DNA from: Plectosphaerella cucumerina
Lineage: Eukaryota; Ascomycota; Sordariomycetes; Glomerellales; Plectosphaerellaceae
Reading direction: 5' to 3'
DNA: 64,000 nt
Assembly (NCBI GenBank): GCA_020746995.1
Contig: JAGPXD010000007.1
Coordinates: forward strand, 806,001 to 870,000
The notes under the pieces were generated by a model. It saw only the letters and a list, made by a program, of their open reading frames with translations. It was not told the origin of the DNA and searched no databases. Made by a program: the position numbers and the translations under genes. Positions 20,485-31,702 of this stretch are shown here, piece after piece (positions within the stretch are counted from its first letter, which is position 1; every line of letters begins with the position of its first letter).

Positions 20485-22773
20485 ATGGGCGACAGATACG
20501 ACAGATACGGCAGATACAACCGGCGATACTCGATCTTCCCTGACGAATCTGAAGACCGGCGGCGGCAGTATGAAGCAGAACGTGCAGAAAATGAATGGTT
20601 TGATCGTGAAATAGAAGCATCCAGACGCCTCCTGCGGTCGGGACGATCAACCTTGGGAAGCAGCCAAGGGAGATACTACGACGAACATCCCCTCGATCGC
20701 CCTTACAGAGACTCCCGGCCTCCGCTTTCAGAAAGTGGCAGCTCCCGAAGGCAAGACTACAGTCCTACTCTGTTCTGGAGTGACGGTCAGCGTCGACCCG
20801 ATCCGCTCCAGAGATACGGGCCGTCAGAAGGATATTCGCGATCCTCCACTCGTGCGAGTCTTCAGTTTCGACCATCAGAGCCCACGCGAACTTTCAGTCC
20901 CAGCTCAGCAAGTTCACGATATCGACAAGACTCTCCGCCTCCAAGATTTGAGAGGCAGCGCCAGCGCACACCCGAACGATCTCCTTGGCGTTTACCAACA
21001 CAATCTCCTCCACTTTCCCCAGCACGAGCTCCTCCACGGTCACCCGTACAATCTTCGCGGCCTACACCTGTTCAGCCCTCTCCGCCCAGGCAGACTGAAC
21101 AGCCTGAACGTGAGTTGGCTGATGCATTCCAGAGGCTTCGAATCCCCGAGGTTCTCATGAGACATCCTCGCAACCCTCAATCATCAGAGTCAGAGCGCGC
21201 CGAGTGTGTTATCTGCGCCGACAACCTTCCAGTCACCGAATTTTACGCCCAGCGCACCACAGAAGACTGCAACCACGACCCGCAGATCTGCCTCGACTGC
21301 ATCCGAGATTTCATCCACATCGGCCTGGAGACAAAGATCTGGACAGACCTCCGGTGTCCGGAGTGCTCCTCCAACTTCACGCACGCGGACATCCAGCGCC
21401 TCGCCTACCCTGCCGATTTTATCCGCTACGACGCCCTGTCGTCCAACTCGGCCATCTCTTCCCTGCCCGAGTTCCGCTGGTGTCTTGCCGGCTGTGGTTC
21501 TGGCCAGCTCCACGCCGATGAGGGCAACAACCCCCTGATGGAGTGCACCAAGTGCGGGCACAGGCAGTGCTACACGCACAACGTCGCCTGGCATACGGAC
21601 CTGACATGCGAGGAGTACGATGAGTTCCTCGCGAACCCCGACACGTTCCAGTGTCGACTCGACATTGACAACCAGAGAGCCGCGGATGAGCGCGCCAGGG
21701 ATGCGGGATCGGCACGGGAGCGTGAAGACCGCCAGCGACGAATGTCCGAGGAGGCCGATAGGACGAGGCGGGAGATGACTCGCCGCCGGGACGAGGAGAA
21801 CGAGAGCAAGAACGTCATCACGGCGACCACGAGGCCGTGCCCTTCGTGCAAGTGGCGCATTCAGAAGATTGACGGATGGTGAGTTTTCCCCCTGGAGTTT
21901 CGAGAGACATACGGCTAACATCGACCTTGACAGCGACCACATGAGGTGTAAGTTTTTCCCATTGTTTGCTTTCTTGATTCCCCCATCATTCTATTCGACC
22001 GCATTGTATGCACTTCGACCCTCTCGCATTTGGTGGTTTAACACAGTCATTAGGCTCAAGATGCCGGCACGAATTTTGCTACGGCTGCGGCGGTCCGCAG
22101 CACAACGTGGCGTGCAACCGCCGCTGGCCGGGAATCGACGACGACTGATCCCGCGGCTCTGCTTTTCTTCTCGTCATCAACATGCGAGTACTGAGGGAGC
22201 TGTGCTAAGCTCGAAACAGGTATCAAGTGCAGCCACGAGTTCTGCTGGGACTGCAGCGCGCCGTACTTGGATATCCTCAAGCGTGGAATGATCGCGCATC
22301 GGGAGACGTGCAGGCATCATCCGAACAACAGGCTTTCGTATCGGATGATGGGAGGGGGTCGAAACGTTGGGTTTATTGACAATGGCAGGCGAGTTGAGGA
22401 GGAGGATGAGGTCGCGGGAGGCCGAGCGGGCCATGGAGGTGGTTTGAACATCGTCGGAGTGGGCGACCTGGAGGAACTTCAGGCGATTTTCGAGCACGTT
22501 GAGCGGGTCGATGTCGGGCTGGCGGAGCCTGGAGACTGGGTGGAGGGAAGGCCTGTCCGGCATGAGAGTCGTTATCCGTTTGGCGCAGTTGGAGACGGAC
22601 GCCCGGTTCGCCAGTCTGCAGTGAGAGAGGAGGCTGCAAATGCCAGGCAGGCAACGGTGGAAGATGTTGAGGAGACGGGACAGGACGAAGAACAGCCTAC
22701 CCCGGCGGGTGCAGAGAGGGAGCTGAGATGGCCTGCCGACGATCCGCATGATATCTGGAGTACCCCTTCGTGA
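20485..22773 (+). CDS. RBR (RING1-IBR-RING2) E3 ubiquitin ligase with duplicated terminal exon
   Basis: RBR ligases pass ubiquitin from an E2 to a catalytic cysteine in RING2 and then to substrate. Exon 1 is 20485-21878: an R/S/P-rich disordered half, RING1 from about residue 240 (ECVIC...CLDC...CPEC), IBR at about 313-375 (WCLAGCG...CTKCGHRQC), an R/E-rich coiled linker and the start of RING2 (CPSC, about 451). Exon 2 is a 14-base micro-exon, 21934-21947, encoding the end of the catalytic GCDHMRC element; the catalytic Cys codon itself is split by intron 1. Two alternative last exons then fit in the same phase: 22054-22148 gives SRCRHEFCYGCG and a 500-aa protein; 22220-22773 gives IKCSHEFCWDCSAPY and a 653-aa protein with a long disordered tail. 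The second resembles the common fungal RING2 ending and is my main model. Confidence 0.88.
21934..21947 (+). other. 14-base micro-exon of the RBR gene
   Basis: Flanked by a CTTGACAG acceptor and a GTAAGT donor. It supplies the third base of the catalytic cysteine codon, then Asp-His-Met-Arg, and the first base of the next zinc-ligand cysteine. Skipping it would destroy RING2, and both alternative terminal exons need it. Confidence 0.75.
22054..22148 (+). other. Alternative terminal exon 3a of the RBR gene
   Basis: Acceptor CATTAG at 22053. Read in phase from the micro-exon, it encodes CSRCRHEFCYGCG then GPQHNVAC, giving the remaining RING2 zinc ligands (C-x2-C, C-x2-C, H, C), and stops at TGA 22146-22148. 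Confidence 0.7.
22220..22773 (+). other. Alternative terminal exon 3b of the RBR gene
   Basis: Acceptor GAAACAG at 22219. In the same phase it encodes CIKCSHEFCWDCSAPY and later AHRETCRHH, the usual fungal RING2 ending, followed by about 140 residues of disordered, E/R-rich tail. Confidence 0.75.
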
Positions 22774-22958
22774 GGGTCAGGCCGCGGACATGGTGGCCCG
22801 ACTATCATGGGTTAGTCGTCAGCATTTGATAGCCTGGCGATTTTGGATTATTTCTTGATTATCTCGGTTCCTTGCGGTGGTGGTAAGATTTGTGAGTGTT
22901 GATCATTGACTCGTCTACTGCTTTCTCAAAATATCCTCCTCCGCTGCGGTGAACCCTG

Positions 22959-24132
22959 CTACGTTGCATACGGCGGACTCTGATAGCTCTGCCGCCGATG
23001 ACGCCCTGCATCAACATCTGGCATAGCAGTGATGAGGTTCTGTGTGTCACTTTGCCGCCTGTCATGGCCGTAAGTCTGAGCATCGTGATCGGCCGGCGTT
23101 TGGTAACTCTGACCATAGGCTGGCGGGCTCTTCTGCACGCGACTTTGGGAGAATCTGTGAGGGATTGTCGGGAACTCGACGTATTCGTCTGGCTGTGAGG
23201 CCATGGAATATCTCTGTGGGGAGCTCCGGCCGTACTCTGGTGGTTCGGATATGTTGGAGACGGCTTGGGAGTATCTGTTGGACGCGCCGCGGTCTTGTTC
23301 TTGCGTGTCAGACCGGCTGTCTGATCGTGAGAGGCCGAGAGCGTTGTGTGACTGGAGGTCATTCATTTCCACCCTGTCGGCACCGCCCACGCCATGGTAA
23401 GTCTGGTCGCCGCTAACTTCAGCCGTATGGTGGTACTCCGGTGTCGGCTTTGCAGTTGAACCAGATCGTTCGTGGAATGCGTCGGCTTCGTGGTCACTGA
23501 GAGCAGTGTGCCCGTCCTGTTTGTTGATGATGCCGCGTCGACGCAGGACATACAGCACTGCTGCGAGTATGCCGGATAGGATGAGGAGTACGCCGATGAC
23601 AATGGCTGCTTTGGCGGCGGTGCTCAGGCCACCAGATGAGAACTGCAAGCGGGGGTGATTAGGAGAGGGCAACGCAAGAATATTTGGAGGGGTAGGGAGT
23701 TCTCACGATGGCTTCGGCATCTCCCATCACCTGAAGTCGATAGTCGGAGCCGTCGCCCCAGACATTGAACTGGTAAAGCCCGTCGAGGAATGTGTTTGGC
23801 ACGTTGAAAATGACGAACCCGTTCTTCTGATCCTCGGCCGTGACTAAGGATGGGTGCGTCAGTACAAGTAGCCAGAGCCTGGTGTCTTTGCAATCAGGCT
23901 GGTGGGGTGCACACTCACGATTGAGGTTCAATTGCAGTTCTGCTCGTCCGGGGACCTTGCGCGCGAGGTAGATGCCTATATTGACATCTTCAGTCGCTTC
24001 CTCCCACGAGATGTTGATGGCTTGTCCGCGCTTCAAGTCCCACTCGTTCTCGACGAAGCGCAGGGCGAGTGCAGCATGGGCGAAGGCGAGGAGGAGGAGG
24101 ATGGCGGGCGCTAGGCTTCGTCGCGGAGCCAT
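22959..24132 (-). CDS. Single-pass surface protein with Kre9/Knh1-type extracellular domain
   Basis: Predicted 344-aa type I membrane protein. Exons: 24132-23919, 23843-23707, 23642-22959; introns have GTGAGT and GTGAGA donors. Signal peptide LAPAILLLLAFAHAALA is followed by a ~90-residue domain (NEWDLKRGQAINISWEEA, then FVIFNVPNTFLDGLYQFNVW) that resembles the Kre9/Knh1 N-terminal domain linked to cell-wall beta-1,6-glucan. A transmembrane helix AAIVIGVLLILSGILAAVLYVL lies at about residues 125-147, then a ~190-residue cytoplasmic tail rich in S, Q, Y and P. This layout suits a wall-facing receptor or sensor rather than a GPI protein. The exact role is unknown. Confidence 0.8.
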
Positions 24133-25141
24133 CAGGGGCGTTTTGAGGGCGAGGTGGGTGGAGTAGGATGCTGCTCAGGGGAAGAAGACGAAGGCAAAGA
24201 GCGTCGTCTGCAAGAAATAGGGAGGGGATCAAGAGGAGAAGAATGCCAGCATCGCGACTGCAGACCCGAAGACATCACAATCGGGACACAGCCCGCAGCC
24301 CGCCCTACTCTGCTCTTGGGCCAAGAAAGCCTGCAGCTGGGCTGGGGCTGCTTTTTTTGGCCCATCGCCAGCCATGCCGACGGAAGTGTCTAGGCGAGAG
24401 TCAGGGGTCGTGGTTGGACGCCTCAGTGGATGTCGGGAGTTCGCCATGGCCTCACCGCGAAGTGCTGGTTCAGCTCAGCTGGGCGATGGTGGGGGCTGAA
24501 TCGCGCGCGGAGCATGCAGCCTATCCGTCCGACTGTTGAGGACAGGAACCGTGACGGAAATAGGAGTGAGCTTGCCGAAGCCGAAGAGCTCACAAGACCG
24601 TGACATCGAAGGGGGTCAACACCGAGGAAAGACGTTTGAAGTCAAGCATCGGTGATCAGCTCAGCGCCCCGTCTCCGGCTGGAGATGCTGAGTCTGCCCA
24701 ACTGAAGTCGTCAGGAAAAGAAAAAGCCCCTGCTGGCGGGCGGTGTTAGGCGTTTACCGCCTTGTGCTACCCGACCACAGCCACGACCATCAGCCTCCAC
24801 TGCACCGGGCATTCAAGCCCGGCGGGCGGCTTGCGTGCGCCAAGCCTGAGCCGTTTGAAAACATTTTGAACCGTCTCAGCCACTCTCCAAACCTTACTCA
24901 CCCCAATCGACTGACGACAGCTTCAAGCTTCAAGTTGATCCATACTCACCTCAGACTCACGTTTCGTCCACTTCTCAGGTTCGCTACTACCCCTACTCAT
25001 TCTCACGATGACGAAGCAAGCCGGGGTCAAGGACGCCACTCACGGGATCATGTGCGCCCACATCTGCGGCTGAAGACCGAGGTGCTTATCACCAGCCATG
25101 GCGGCCCCCTCATCTCCTGTTCAACACTCACCCCGCCCATC
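24133..25141. other. Divergent intergenic region
   Basis: 1 kb between two divergent genes. The frame of the downstream HET gene stays open back to 24743, but the residues encoded there are unlike HET proteins, so I treat this as promoter and leader. Confidence 0.4.
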
Positions 25142-27193
25142 ATGACCTCCGTCGTGGCCGCACCGGCTCTCCCGATCACCTCCGACGCCAAGTCCGGCCC
25201 ATTTGACTACCAACCCCTCGGCGACCGTCAGATCCGCATCCTCCGCCTCCGGCCCTCCGCCGACGACACCTCCCCCCTCCACGGCGACCTCTTCATCTCC
25301 AACCTCGACGACCTCCCTACGCCCCTCAAACCCAACTCCCCCATCCCCTCCGAACCCCTCGATCCCTCCCGCCAAACCTGCTACGACGCCATCTCCTACG
25401 CCTGGGGCCCCTCCGCCCTCACCGACGCCTTTATCACTCCCCACGGCTCCATCCCCATCACCACCTCCCTCGCCTCCGTCCTCCGCCGTGTCCGCCCTGA
25501 CTCCCCCACCGACCATGACAACCCCCTCTTCTGGGCCGATGCCATCTGCATCAACCAAGCCGACACCAGCGAGAAGGAACAGCAGGTCACCCTCATGGGC
25601 GCAATCTACGCCTCCGCCGCCCGCGTCATCTGCGACCTGGGCGAGGGCTCCCCCGACGCCCATCTCGTCCTCGACGCCATGGCCAACTACCGCCGCCGCA
25701 ACGTCCGTCGCGGCCTTCCCATGGGCCAGGGCGACTGGCCCCTCCTCGAAGGCCCCGACGCCGCCGCCGTAATGAGCATCCCTTACCCCACCGCCGAAGA
25801 GGCCGACGCCACCCCTGAGGTCGAGGAAGGCTCCCTAGCCGCCGCCTTCGACGCCTTCCTCTCCCTCCCCTGGTTCCGCCGTCTCTGGGTCGTCCAGGAG
25901 TTCGTCCTCGGCCGCGACGCCGTCATGCTCCTCGGCCGCCGTCGCGTCTCCTGGGGCGAGCTCTGGGGCGGCATCATGCCCTGGAAGGACGTCACCTGGC
26001 CCTGGTACTCGGCTGCCACTCCAGCTGGCGGCGTTGGCCCCGCCCAAGACCTCATTCTCCCCTACTACTCCATGTGTCTCATCCGCGCCAGCCGTCTCGC
26101 TGACCCGGCGACCCCCCATGGCCAAGCCTTCATCTCCGTCACGAAGGAGCTTAACAGTGTCACCGACGTAGCTCACATCGTCGACCTGCCTCTGTGTCTC
26201 GTTGGCTTCGGCTCGTCGGCCGTCACCATCCCCCGCGACAGATACTTCGCCATCCTCGGCCTCCTTGGCCCCGATCGCTCCGCCGAACTACGCCCGGACT
26301 ACACCTCCCCAATGGAGGACATCACCCTTCGCTTCTGGCGTGCAGCCTACAGCGTTCCCACCGGCGCGGACCTTCTCAACGCCGCCGGCCTCACCGGCCG
26401 TGAGCCCCAATATCCAACCTGGGTCCGCGACATCACCGTGGCCAACTACCGCGACCACTACTGGCCCCTCGGCCCCGTCAGCGAAGCCTCCCACAACGCC
26501 GGCGGCCGCAACATCTTCTCCGCCACCTTCTTCGACGACGACCCGCACCGCATGTTCGTCCGCGCTCACTGCCTCGACGTCGTCACCGATATCCTCCCCA
26601 CCTCAGAGGAAGAGCCCTTCGCCAGTCTCCCCTTCATGACCCGCCTCGCCAAAGGCTTTTCCTTCTTCGCCGCCGACCTGCGCACAGTCGACTCTCCCGC
26701 CGACATGCGCTACCCCTACACGGGCGAGCACATCCACGAAGCCGCGTGGAAGACCATGTCCAACCACCACATCCAAGATACGAAGCCCGGATCCGCCGAA
26801 AGGTTCGATGCCGCATTCAAGATGAGCGCCGTCATACCCCTGCTTCTGCCGTGGGACCTCGCTGAGGGAACCCCTGTAAACGCGGATTACTGGAATGCAT
26901 TGCATGGCAAAGACCCCTCAATTATGACGTTGCTCGCGGAGCGATTCTACACTTTATGGGGAATGCGTTTCTGCAGGACTCGGAAAGGCTACTTCGCTGC
27001 GCTGCACAAGGATGTGCGTGTTGGGGATAGCGTCTGGATCCTCGCGGGATGCCGGCTGCCGACCGTTTTGCGACCAAGTACTTCGCATCCGGGATGCTAC
27101 GAGTCGCTATCTGGCGGTTACGTCCACGGGTTCATGAACGAGGAAGTCACGCGGCAGCCGGGCTTCAAGTGGCAAGGTCTCTCGCTGCGGTAG
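25142..27193 (+). CDS. Heterokaryon-incompatibility (HET) domain protein
   Basis: Intronless 683-aa cytosolic protein. The HET domain starts at about residue 80 with YDAISYAWGPS, then FWADAICINQADTSEKEQQV (canonical HET block: W-x-D-A-I-C-I-N-Q) and VARVICDLGEG-type strand; the domain ends near FRRLWVVQEFVLG, the third conserved block. The long C-terminal region (about 250-683) has a conserved FAILGLLG and ends near CYESLSGGYVHGFM, the typical closing element of HET-6 type proteins. HET proteins trigger cell death after fusion of unlike strains and are very polymorphic. ATG 25142 is chosen because it begins a standard N-terminus; earlier ATGs in frame are possible but not supported. Strong GC3 bias, no introns. 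Confidence 0.92.
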   Translation: MTSVVAAPALPITSDAKSGPFDYQPLGDRQIRILRLRPSADDTSPLHGDLFISNLDDLPTPLKPNSPIPSEPLDPSRQTCYDAISYAWGPSALTDAFITPHGSIPITTSLASVLRRVRPDSPTDHDNPLFWADAICINQADTSEKEQQVTLMGAIYASAARVICDLGEGSPDAHLVLDAMANYRRRNVRRGLPMGQGDWPLLEGPDAAAVMSIPYPTAEEADATPEVEEGSLAAAFDAFLSLPWFRRLWVVQEFVLGRDAVMLLGRRRVSWGELWGGIMPWKDVTWPWYSAATPAGGVGPAQDLILPYYSMCLIRASRLADPATPHGQAFISVTKELNSVTDVAHIVDLPLCLVGFGSSAVTIPRDRYFAILGLLGPDRSAELRPDYTSPMEDITLRFWRAAYSVPTGADLLNAAGLTGREPQYPTWVRDITVANYRDHYWPLGPVSEASHNAGGRNIFSATFFDDDPHRMFVRAHCLDVVTDILPTSEEEPFASLPFMTRLAKGFSFFAADLRTVDSPADMRYPYTGEHIHEAAWKTMSNHHIQDTKPGSAERFDAAFKMSAVIPLLLPWDLAEGTPVNADYWNALHGKDPSIMTLLAERFYTLWGMRFCRTRKGYFAALHKDVRVGDSVWILAGCRLPTVLRPSTSHPGCYESLSGGYVHGFMNEEVTRQPGFKWQGLSLR

Positions 27194-27360
27194 TGGGTGA
27201 GCCGTCAATGGCTCTTCCTGTTTATGCGATGATTGATGTGAAATGGTACATGATACATGACATGTGTAGATGATAGTCTCGCTAGATCCAGACACAGATC
27301 TATCCACCGCACCTATTTCCGCCCCCTTGCTTCAAGTCTATAGCCCTCCCCCGCCCTAGC

Positions 27361-29667
27361 TCACGCGAGCGAGGCGGCCTCCAGCTCGGCAATCCTCCGC
27401 TCCGTCTCAGGCACCTGCCGCAGCAGCACCTCAAGATCCTCCTTCTCGTCCTCGAGCTTCAGCCTCTTGTCGGCATCCAGCTTGGTGAAGACGTAGTGAC
27501 CCTGGCCGTCAAACTGCAGGATGCGCGAGTGGTACTTCCACAGACTCCGGCGGTGGCTGACGGTCATGAGGGTGACGCCCAACTCCTTGGCCGTATCATA
27601 CATGACCTTCTCCGTCTCGAGCGTGACGCTGCTCGTGCACTCATCAAGAATGGCGTACTTGGGCTTATGGTAGAAGAGCCTGGCCATGGCCACGCGTTGC
27701 TGCAGACCGCCGGAGAGGACGTCCCTCCACTCCGCCTCGGCATCCCAGCCCTCGTCGTACAGATCGGGCAGGTGCTCCAGACCTAGGATGGTGAGGATCT
27801 TGAGCAGGTCGGCATCGCTGACGCCGCGCGCCCGAACCTGGCGAAGGGAGTCAGGGTAGGTGATCTGCTGTCGTAGAGAGCCCCTGGAGAGATATGGCCG
27901 CTGGGGGATGTAGAAGATGCTGGAGAAGGGAGGCTTCTTGACGCTGCCGCCGTACACAGGCCACAGGCCGCCGAGAATGCGGAACAGCGACGATTTGCCG
28001 CAGCCGTTGGGGCCGAAGACCAGGAGGTGGTCGCCGGGCTTCAGCGAGAAGGACAGCGCCTTGATGAGAACGTCGCCGTTGGGAGAGATGATCGGGCTGC
28101 GAAGGTTAGCGGCTGCGGCGCTCGATAAGCAGAAGTAAAGACTTACACATCAGTGAACTCGATGTTCTCGCTCTCCTCCACGGTGCCCCGACCCTTGAGG
28201 ACGGCGGCGTTGTCGTCCGTACCCGACGAAGAGACGAGCTTCTTCTCGAAGTGACCGTTGCGAATGTCGTCCATGACGGCCAGGAGGGAGTCGACACGCG
28301 AAGTGTAGCCAGCCAGCTCCATGACCTCACGGTAGGAGAACATGACACGGCCAAAGGCGTCCGAAGCAGAGAGGAGCATGCGGCGGTTAGTGATGAAACC
28401 TTCGGTGCGGTCACCCATGTTCAAGACTGCCTGGCCAGGCATCTTGACAAAGACGGGGACACTGCAGAGACCCAGGCCGAGGGCGCCCCAGAAGTACTTG
28501 ATGACGAAGTCCTCCATGAAGCCGTGGTAGAATCGCCGCCGCAGGATGTAGTTGACGTGCTTGATGAGAGTGAAGTAGCCCTTGTCGAGCGTGTCCTTTT
28601 CGACCTCGTGGCCAGCGTATAGCGCGACCTCCTCGGCGTGGTCGATCAGACGAGAGTGCTGGAAGCGGAACTCGCCCTCTAGCCTGGCTTCATCGGCGAC
28701 GTACTTGCCGAAAGGTGGGGTGAGAGCCCTCATGACGTTTGCCGACAGCTGGACGAGCAGGGACATGAAGACGACACCCTCGCCTCCGACGCTCTTCGAC
28801 AGGGACCATGTGTAGACAGTCTAGGGATGTTAGCCTTAGTCGTGCGACGCGACTTCTTTGTGGCCTACCATGTCAAGAATGGGCTTCGCCAGGTTGCTGT
28901 AGAGCTCTGCCAAGCTGTTGGAGAACTTGGCCACATCCACAGCAATCAGTTGGTCGGGGTTCTTTATCCGGTCATCCAGTGCGGAGATGCCGTAGAAGGT
29001 GAGTTGTGACAGGTACTTGTCGTGGATATGTTGCGTCAGGCGTGTTCGGTACTTGAGAGACAGTTCTGCTTGATGGTATCCCAACTGCCAGCATGTCAGT
29101 ATGTGCCGCTAACGACAGAGCCATGACGCCGCTCACCATTGAATTCGTGAAAGTTGCCGGCACGGCAATCAACATCCACCACACAATCCGTGTCAGAAAC
29201 TCCTTGCCGTTGCCCTTGACGAGACTCTTGACAATCTGACCGTCCATGGCCGCGACCTTGAGACTGATCAAGGTGCGGATGACAAGGAAGAAGGAGTGGC
29301 TGATCAACAGCCTCGTCTCCTGACTCCGCCATCCAGGGACGACGATCCTAAGCAACCGCATCAGGGAGCGGAAGAACTCCCTGTTGAGCTCAACCTTCTT
29401 GCGCTTCGTTGTGCCGTCGACATCATCGGTGGTCGAGGTGACGCCGCGCCGCGAGGACCGCTGCGACGCCTCACGTTGCGACGCAGCCTTTTGTTCGGCA
29501 ATGGCATGCCGGATTCGGTTGGCGAGCGCGACGAAGAGGGTGATCCAGACGGCTTTGGAGATGCGGCTTCGGTTCTGGAGGTAGAGGGAGGTAAGGTCGG
29601 AGATGATGGTTCGGATGGTGCGCTCGCTCGGCGCGCCGGGGAGCGCGAGTTTCGACTGCGCAGCCAT
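27361..29667 (-). CDS. Peroxisomal ABC half-transporter, subfamily D (Pxa1/Pxa2-like)
   Basis: Imports long-chain acyl-CoA (or fatty acids) into peroxisomes for beta-oxidation, acting as a dimer of half-transporters. 718 aa in four exons: 29667-29137, 29084-28869, 28820-28147, 28096-27361. The N-terminal half is the transmembrane domain with the ABCD segment NPDQLIAVDVAKFSNSLAEL; the nucleotide-binding half has Walker A GPNGCGKSS at 502-510, signature LSGGLQQR at 601-608 and Walker B YAILDE at about 620, with SHRRS as the switch region. A C-terminal E/K-rich coiled tail follows. The usual signature LSGGEKQR is replaced by LSGGLQQR, as in some Pxa members. Size is nearer ABCD3 and Pxa2 than full-length human ALDP. 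It shares its promoter region with DPH3. Confidence 0.92.
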
Positions 29668-30261
29668 GGCAAGGCCGAGGGTTGGAGGGGAGCCCGCGGG
29701 CGGTTGTATCGAGAGGGAGGGAGAGTTTGTCGGCACGGACGATGGTCACGTCACTGCATCGCCGTCGCGGTGGAGGAGAAGCGAGCAACGGCGTCGTCGA
29801 CGCGTGATGGGCTGGATGTGGTGTATCGGGCGCAATGGGCGGTCAGGGTGTCGGAGGAAATTGTTGACATGTGGTCGCGGAGGGCGGAGGACAGGACGGG
29901 GGATGGCGCGGCAAGTCATGATGGCCGCAAAGGAAGGCCGAGCATTCCCCAAGGGCGGCTGACCATTCGGAAGCTTCGCCCGCGTCGTCCCTCGGCCGGC
30001 GACCGTCTGCCCCAGATTCCGCCCCACACTTTGGGTCCTCCTGCCTCGTGCTCAGTGACAACTCCCGAGCATGTGACACAGGTTCGGCACGCAGGTGCGC
30101 CACTGCTGAATCATGTCGAGTGGCTGAGTAAGGGTGTTCCGCCACAACGAGGGGCAAGTCGTTGGTGACTCTGAAGTGCAGCATTAAATTTTGTCGCGAA
30201 CCTTTCCGTCAGCCAACACCCAACAGCCTTCCCACGAGTACGAACTCCCCGATCGCCCACC
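29668..30261. promoter_or_regulatory. Bidirectional promoter region, ABC transporter / DPH3
   Basis: About 600 bases between two divergent starts. No classic TATA box is obvious. Nothing else was recognised in it. Confidence 0.45.
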
Positions 30262-30597
30262 ATGGCCGACGAAGCTATCTCCATCTACGACGAGATCGAA
30301 ATTGAGGATATGACCTTCGATGCCGACCTCGGTCTCTACCAGTACCCGTGTCCCTGTGGCGACCGGTTCCAGATCACATTGGACGACCTTCGCGACGACG
30401 AGGACATCGCCGTCTGCCCCAGCTGCAGTCTGATGATCCGGGTGATTTTCGACAAGGTTTGTTTTGCTAGATGTCTTGACCCCGTACGCTGCTAACGTGT
30501 GCCGCCACAGGACGACCTCCCCAAGGACCCCGAGCCAGAGCCGGAAGCCGAAGCCCCTGCCGACGAGAACACCGCGCAAGTCCCGATTGCCGTTTAA
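30262..30597 (+). CDS. DPH3: Diphthamide biosynthesis protein 3, CSL zinc finger
   Basis: Electron donor for Dph1/Dph2 in the first step of diphthamide formation on elongation factor 2; in yeast (Kti11) it also supports Elongator-dependent tRNA modification. 93 aa in two exons, 30262-30456 and 30511-30597, with a phase-0 intron (GTTTGT donor, GCTAAC branch, CACAG acceptor). The conserved family block is complete: YDEIEIEDM, YPCPCGDRF, then CPSCSL, giving four zinc-binding cysteines (C-x-C and C-x2-C). The C-terminal tail is P/E/D-rich, as usual. Very high confidence. Confidence 0.95.
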
Positions 30598-31171
30598 ATC
30601 ACGACCGACTTGCTCGAAATATCAAATGACCTTGTCACCCCGCTCCTATGCCTCAGCCAGGCAGCGGAGAAGAACAACGGCTCCGCACCACCATCGAGAT
30701 CTTGCTAGCAAGCCCGGAGATGCCGATATTCCAAGCATTGGCATATCCAACTACTCCGTCAATTGACTCGCCACACCAAACCAACAATCGCAAGCATGGC
30801 GCGCATGCGCTCTGCGAACCAATGTCCGACACGCTCAGCAAACGCCTTCCTCCGACAAAATCCCAGCTGCAACATCCTCGACACTCGTCACTCGCCACTC
30901 GATCACAGTCATGAAGGCTCGATGCAAAAGTCTATAATGTGAAGTTATGGTATTGTGGTATTGTCTGCCGTGGAATCATTACTCGGTACTCATGTACGCC
31001 GCTTCAGGTGGTAAAAAACGCCAATGACCAAAAACACCATTACATGCACCGCTCTCGGCGCGGCATTCTCAGAAATCATCCCCCGGGCCGCGCGGGACCC
31101 CTTAGCCCGCGCGGCTCGTGGCGCCAGGCCAGACCCAGCTCAGCTCAGCTCTGCGATGTGCGCGGGGCATT
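30598..31171. other. Convergent intergenic region
   Basis: About 570 bases between two genes that point toward each other; holds their 3' ends. No gene seen. Confidence 0.4.
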
Positions 31172-31702
31172 TTACAGCAGCAGCACACCGGCGACGGCGA
31201 AACCGACCAGGGCGGCGAGCGAGCTGCCGACGGAGGTGCGGCCGGCGGCAGCAGTGGGGTGGGGAGGCTCGATGGCAGTGGCGTTGGGAGGAGTCGACGT
31301 GTAGAAGGTGGTGGTGATGGTGGTGTAGGCTGGAAGAGGTCAGAAGATGCTCGATGACTTCGTGGCACAAGAAGACTTACAGGAGAGCTCGGGCCAGTAG
31401 CGGACCCACGAGGTAGTCTCAACGGGGACAACAGTAACAGTATCAGTCTCGGCTTCTTCCGAGGAGACAGGGACGGGGGCGGTGGTGGTGGCGAGGCCCT
31501 CGGAGACGGTGACGGTGTCCCAGCTGGCAGTGAGGGTGACGGTCGAAACCTCCTCAGACTCCTCAGCGGAGGAGGGCGTGGGGTAGATGGTGGTGGTGCC
31601 CTCGGGGACAACAACGGTGGTGGTCAGGACGAGGTCGTCATCCTGAGCAGCGACGAAGCCGGCAGCGGCGACGAAGAGGGCGGCGGAGGTGGAGGCACGC
31701 AT
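31172..31702 (-). CDS. GPI-anchored cell-wall protein, S/T-rich
   Basis: Predicted 159-aa wall protein. Exon 1 is 31702-31381 and exon 2 is 31329-31172, with a GTAAGT donor, CTGAC branch and CCAG acceptor. Signal peptide RASTSAALFVAAAGFVAA is followed by a threonine/valine/serine-rich stalk (TVTVVPVETTSWVRY, SEEAETDTV). The C-terminus, SSLAALVGFAVAGVLLL with a preceding small-residue omega site (around VGSS), is a typical GPI-addition signal. No catalytic motif. A TATA box lies upstream at 31861. Confidence 0.8.

Noticed and set aside
29296..30168. 290-codon plus-strand frame
   Set aside because: Antisense to the first exon and promoter of the ABC transporter; arginine/glycine-rich and motif-free.
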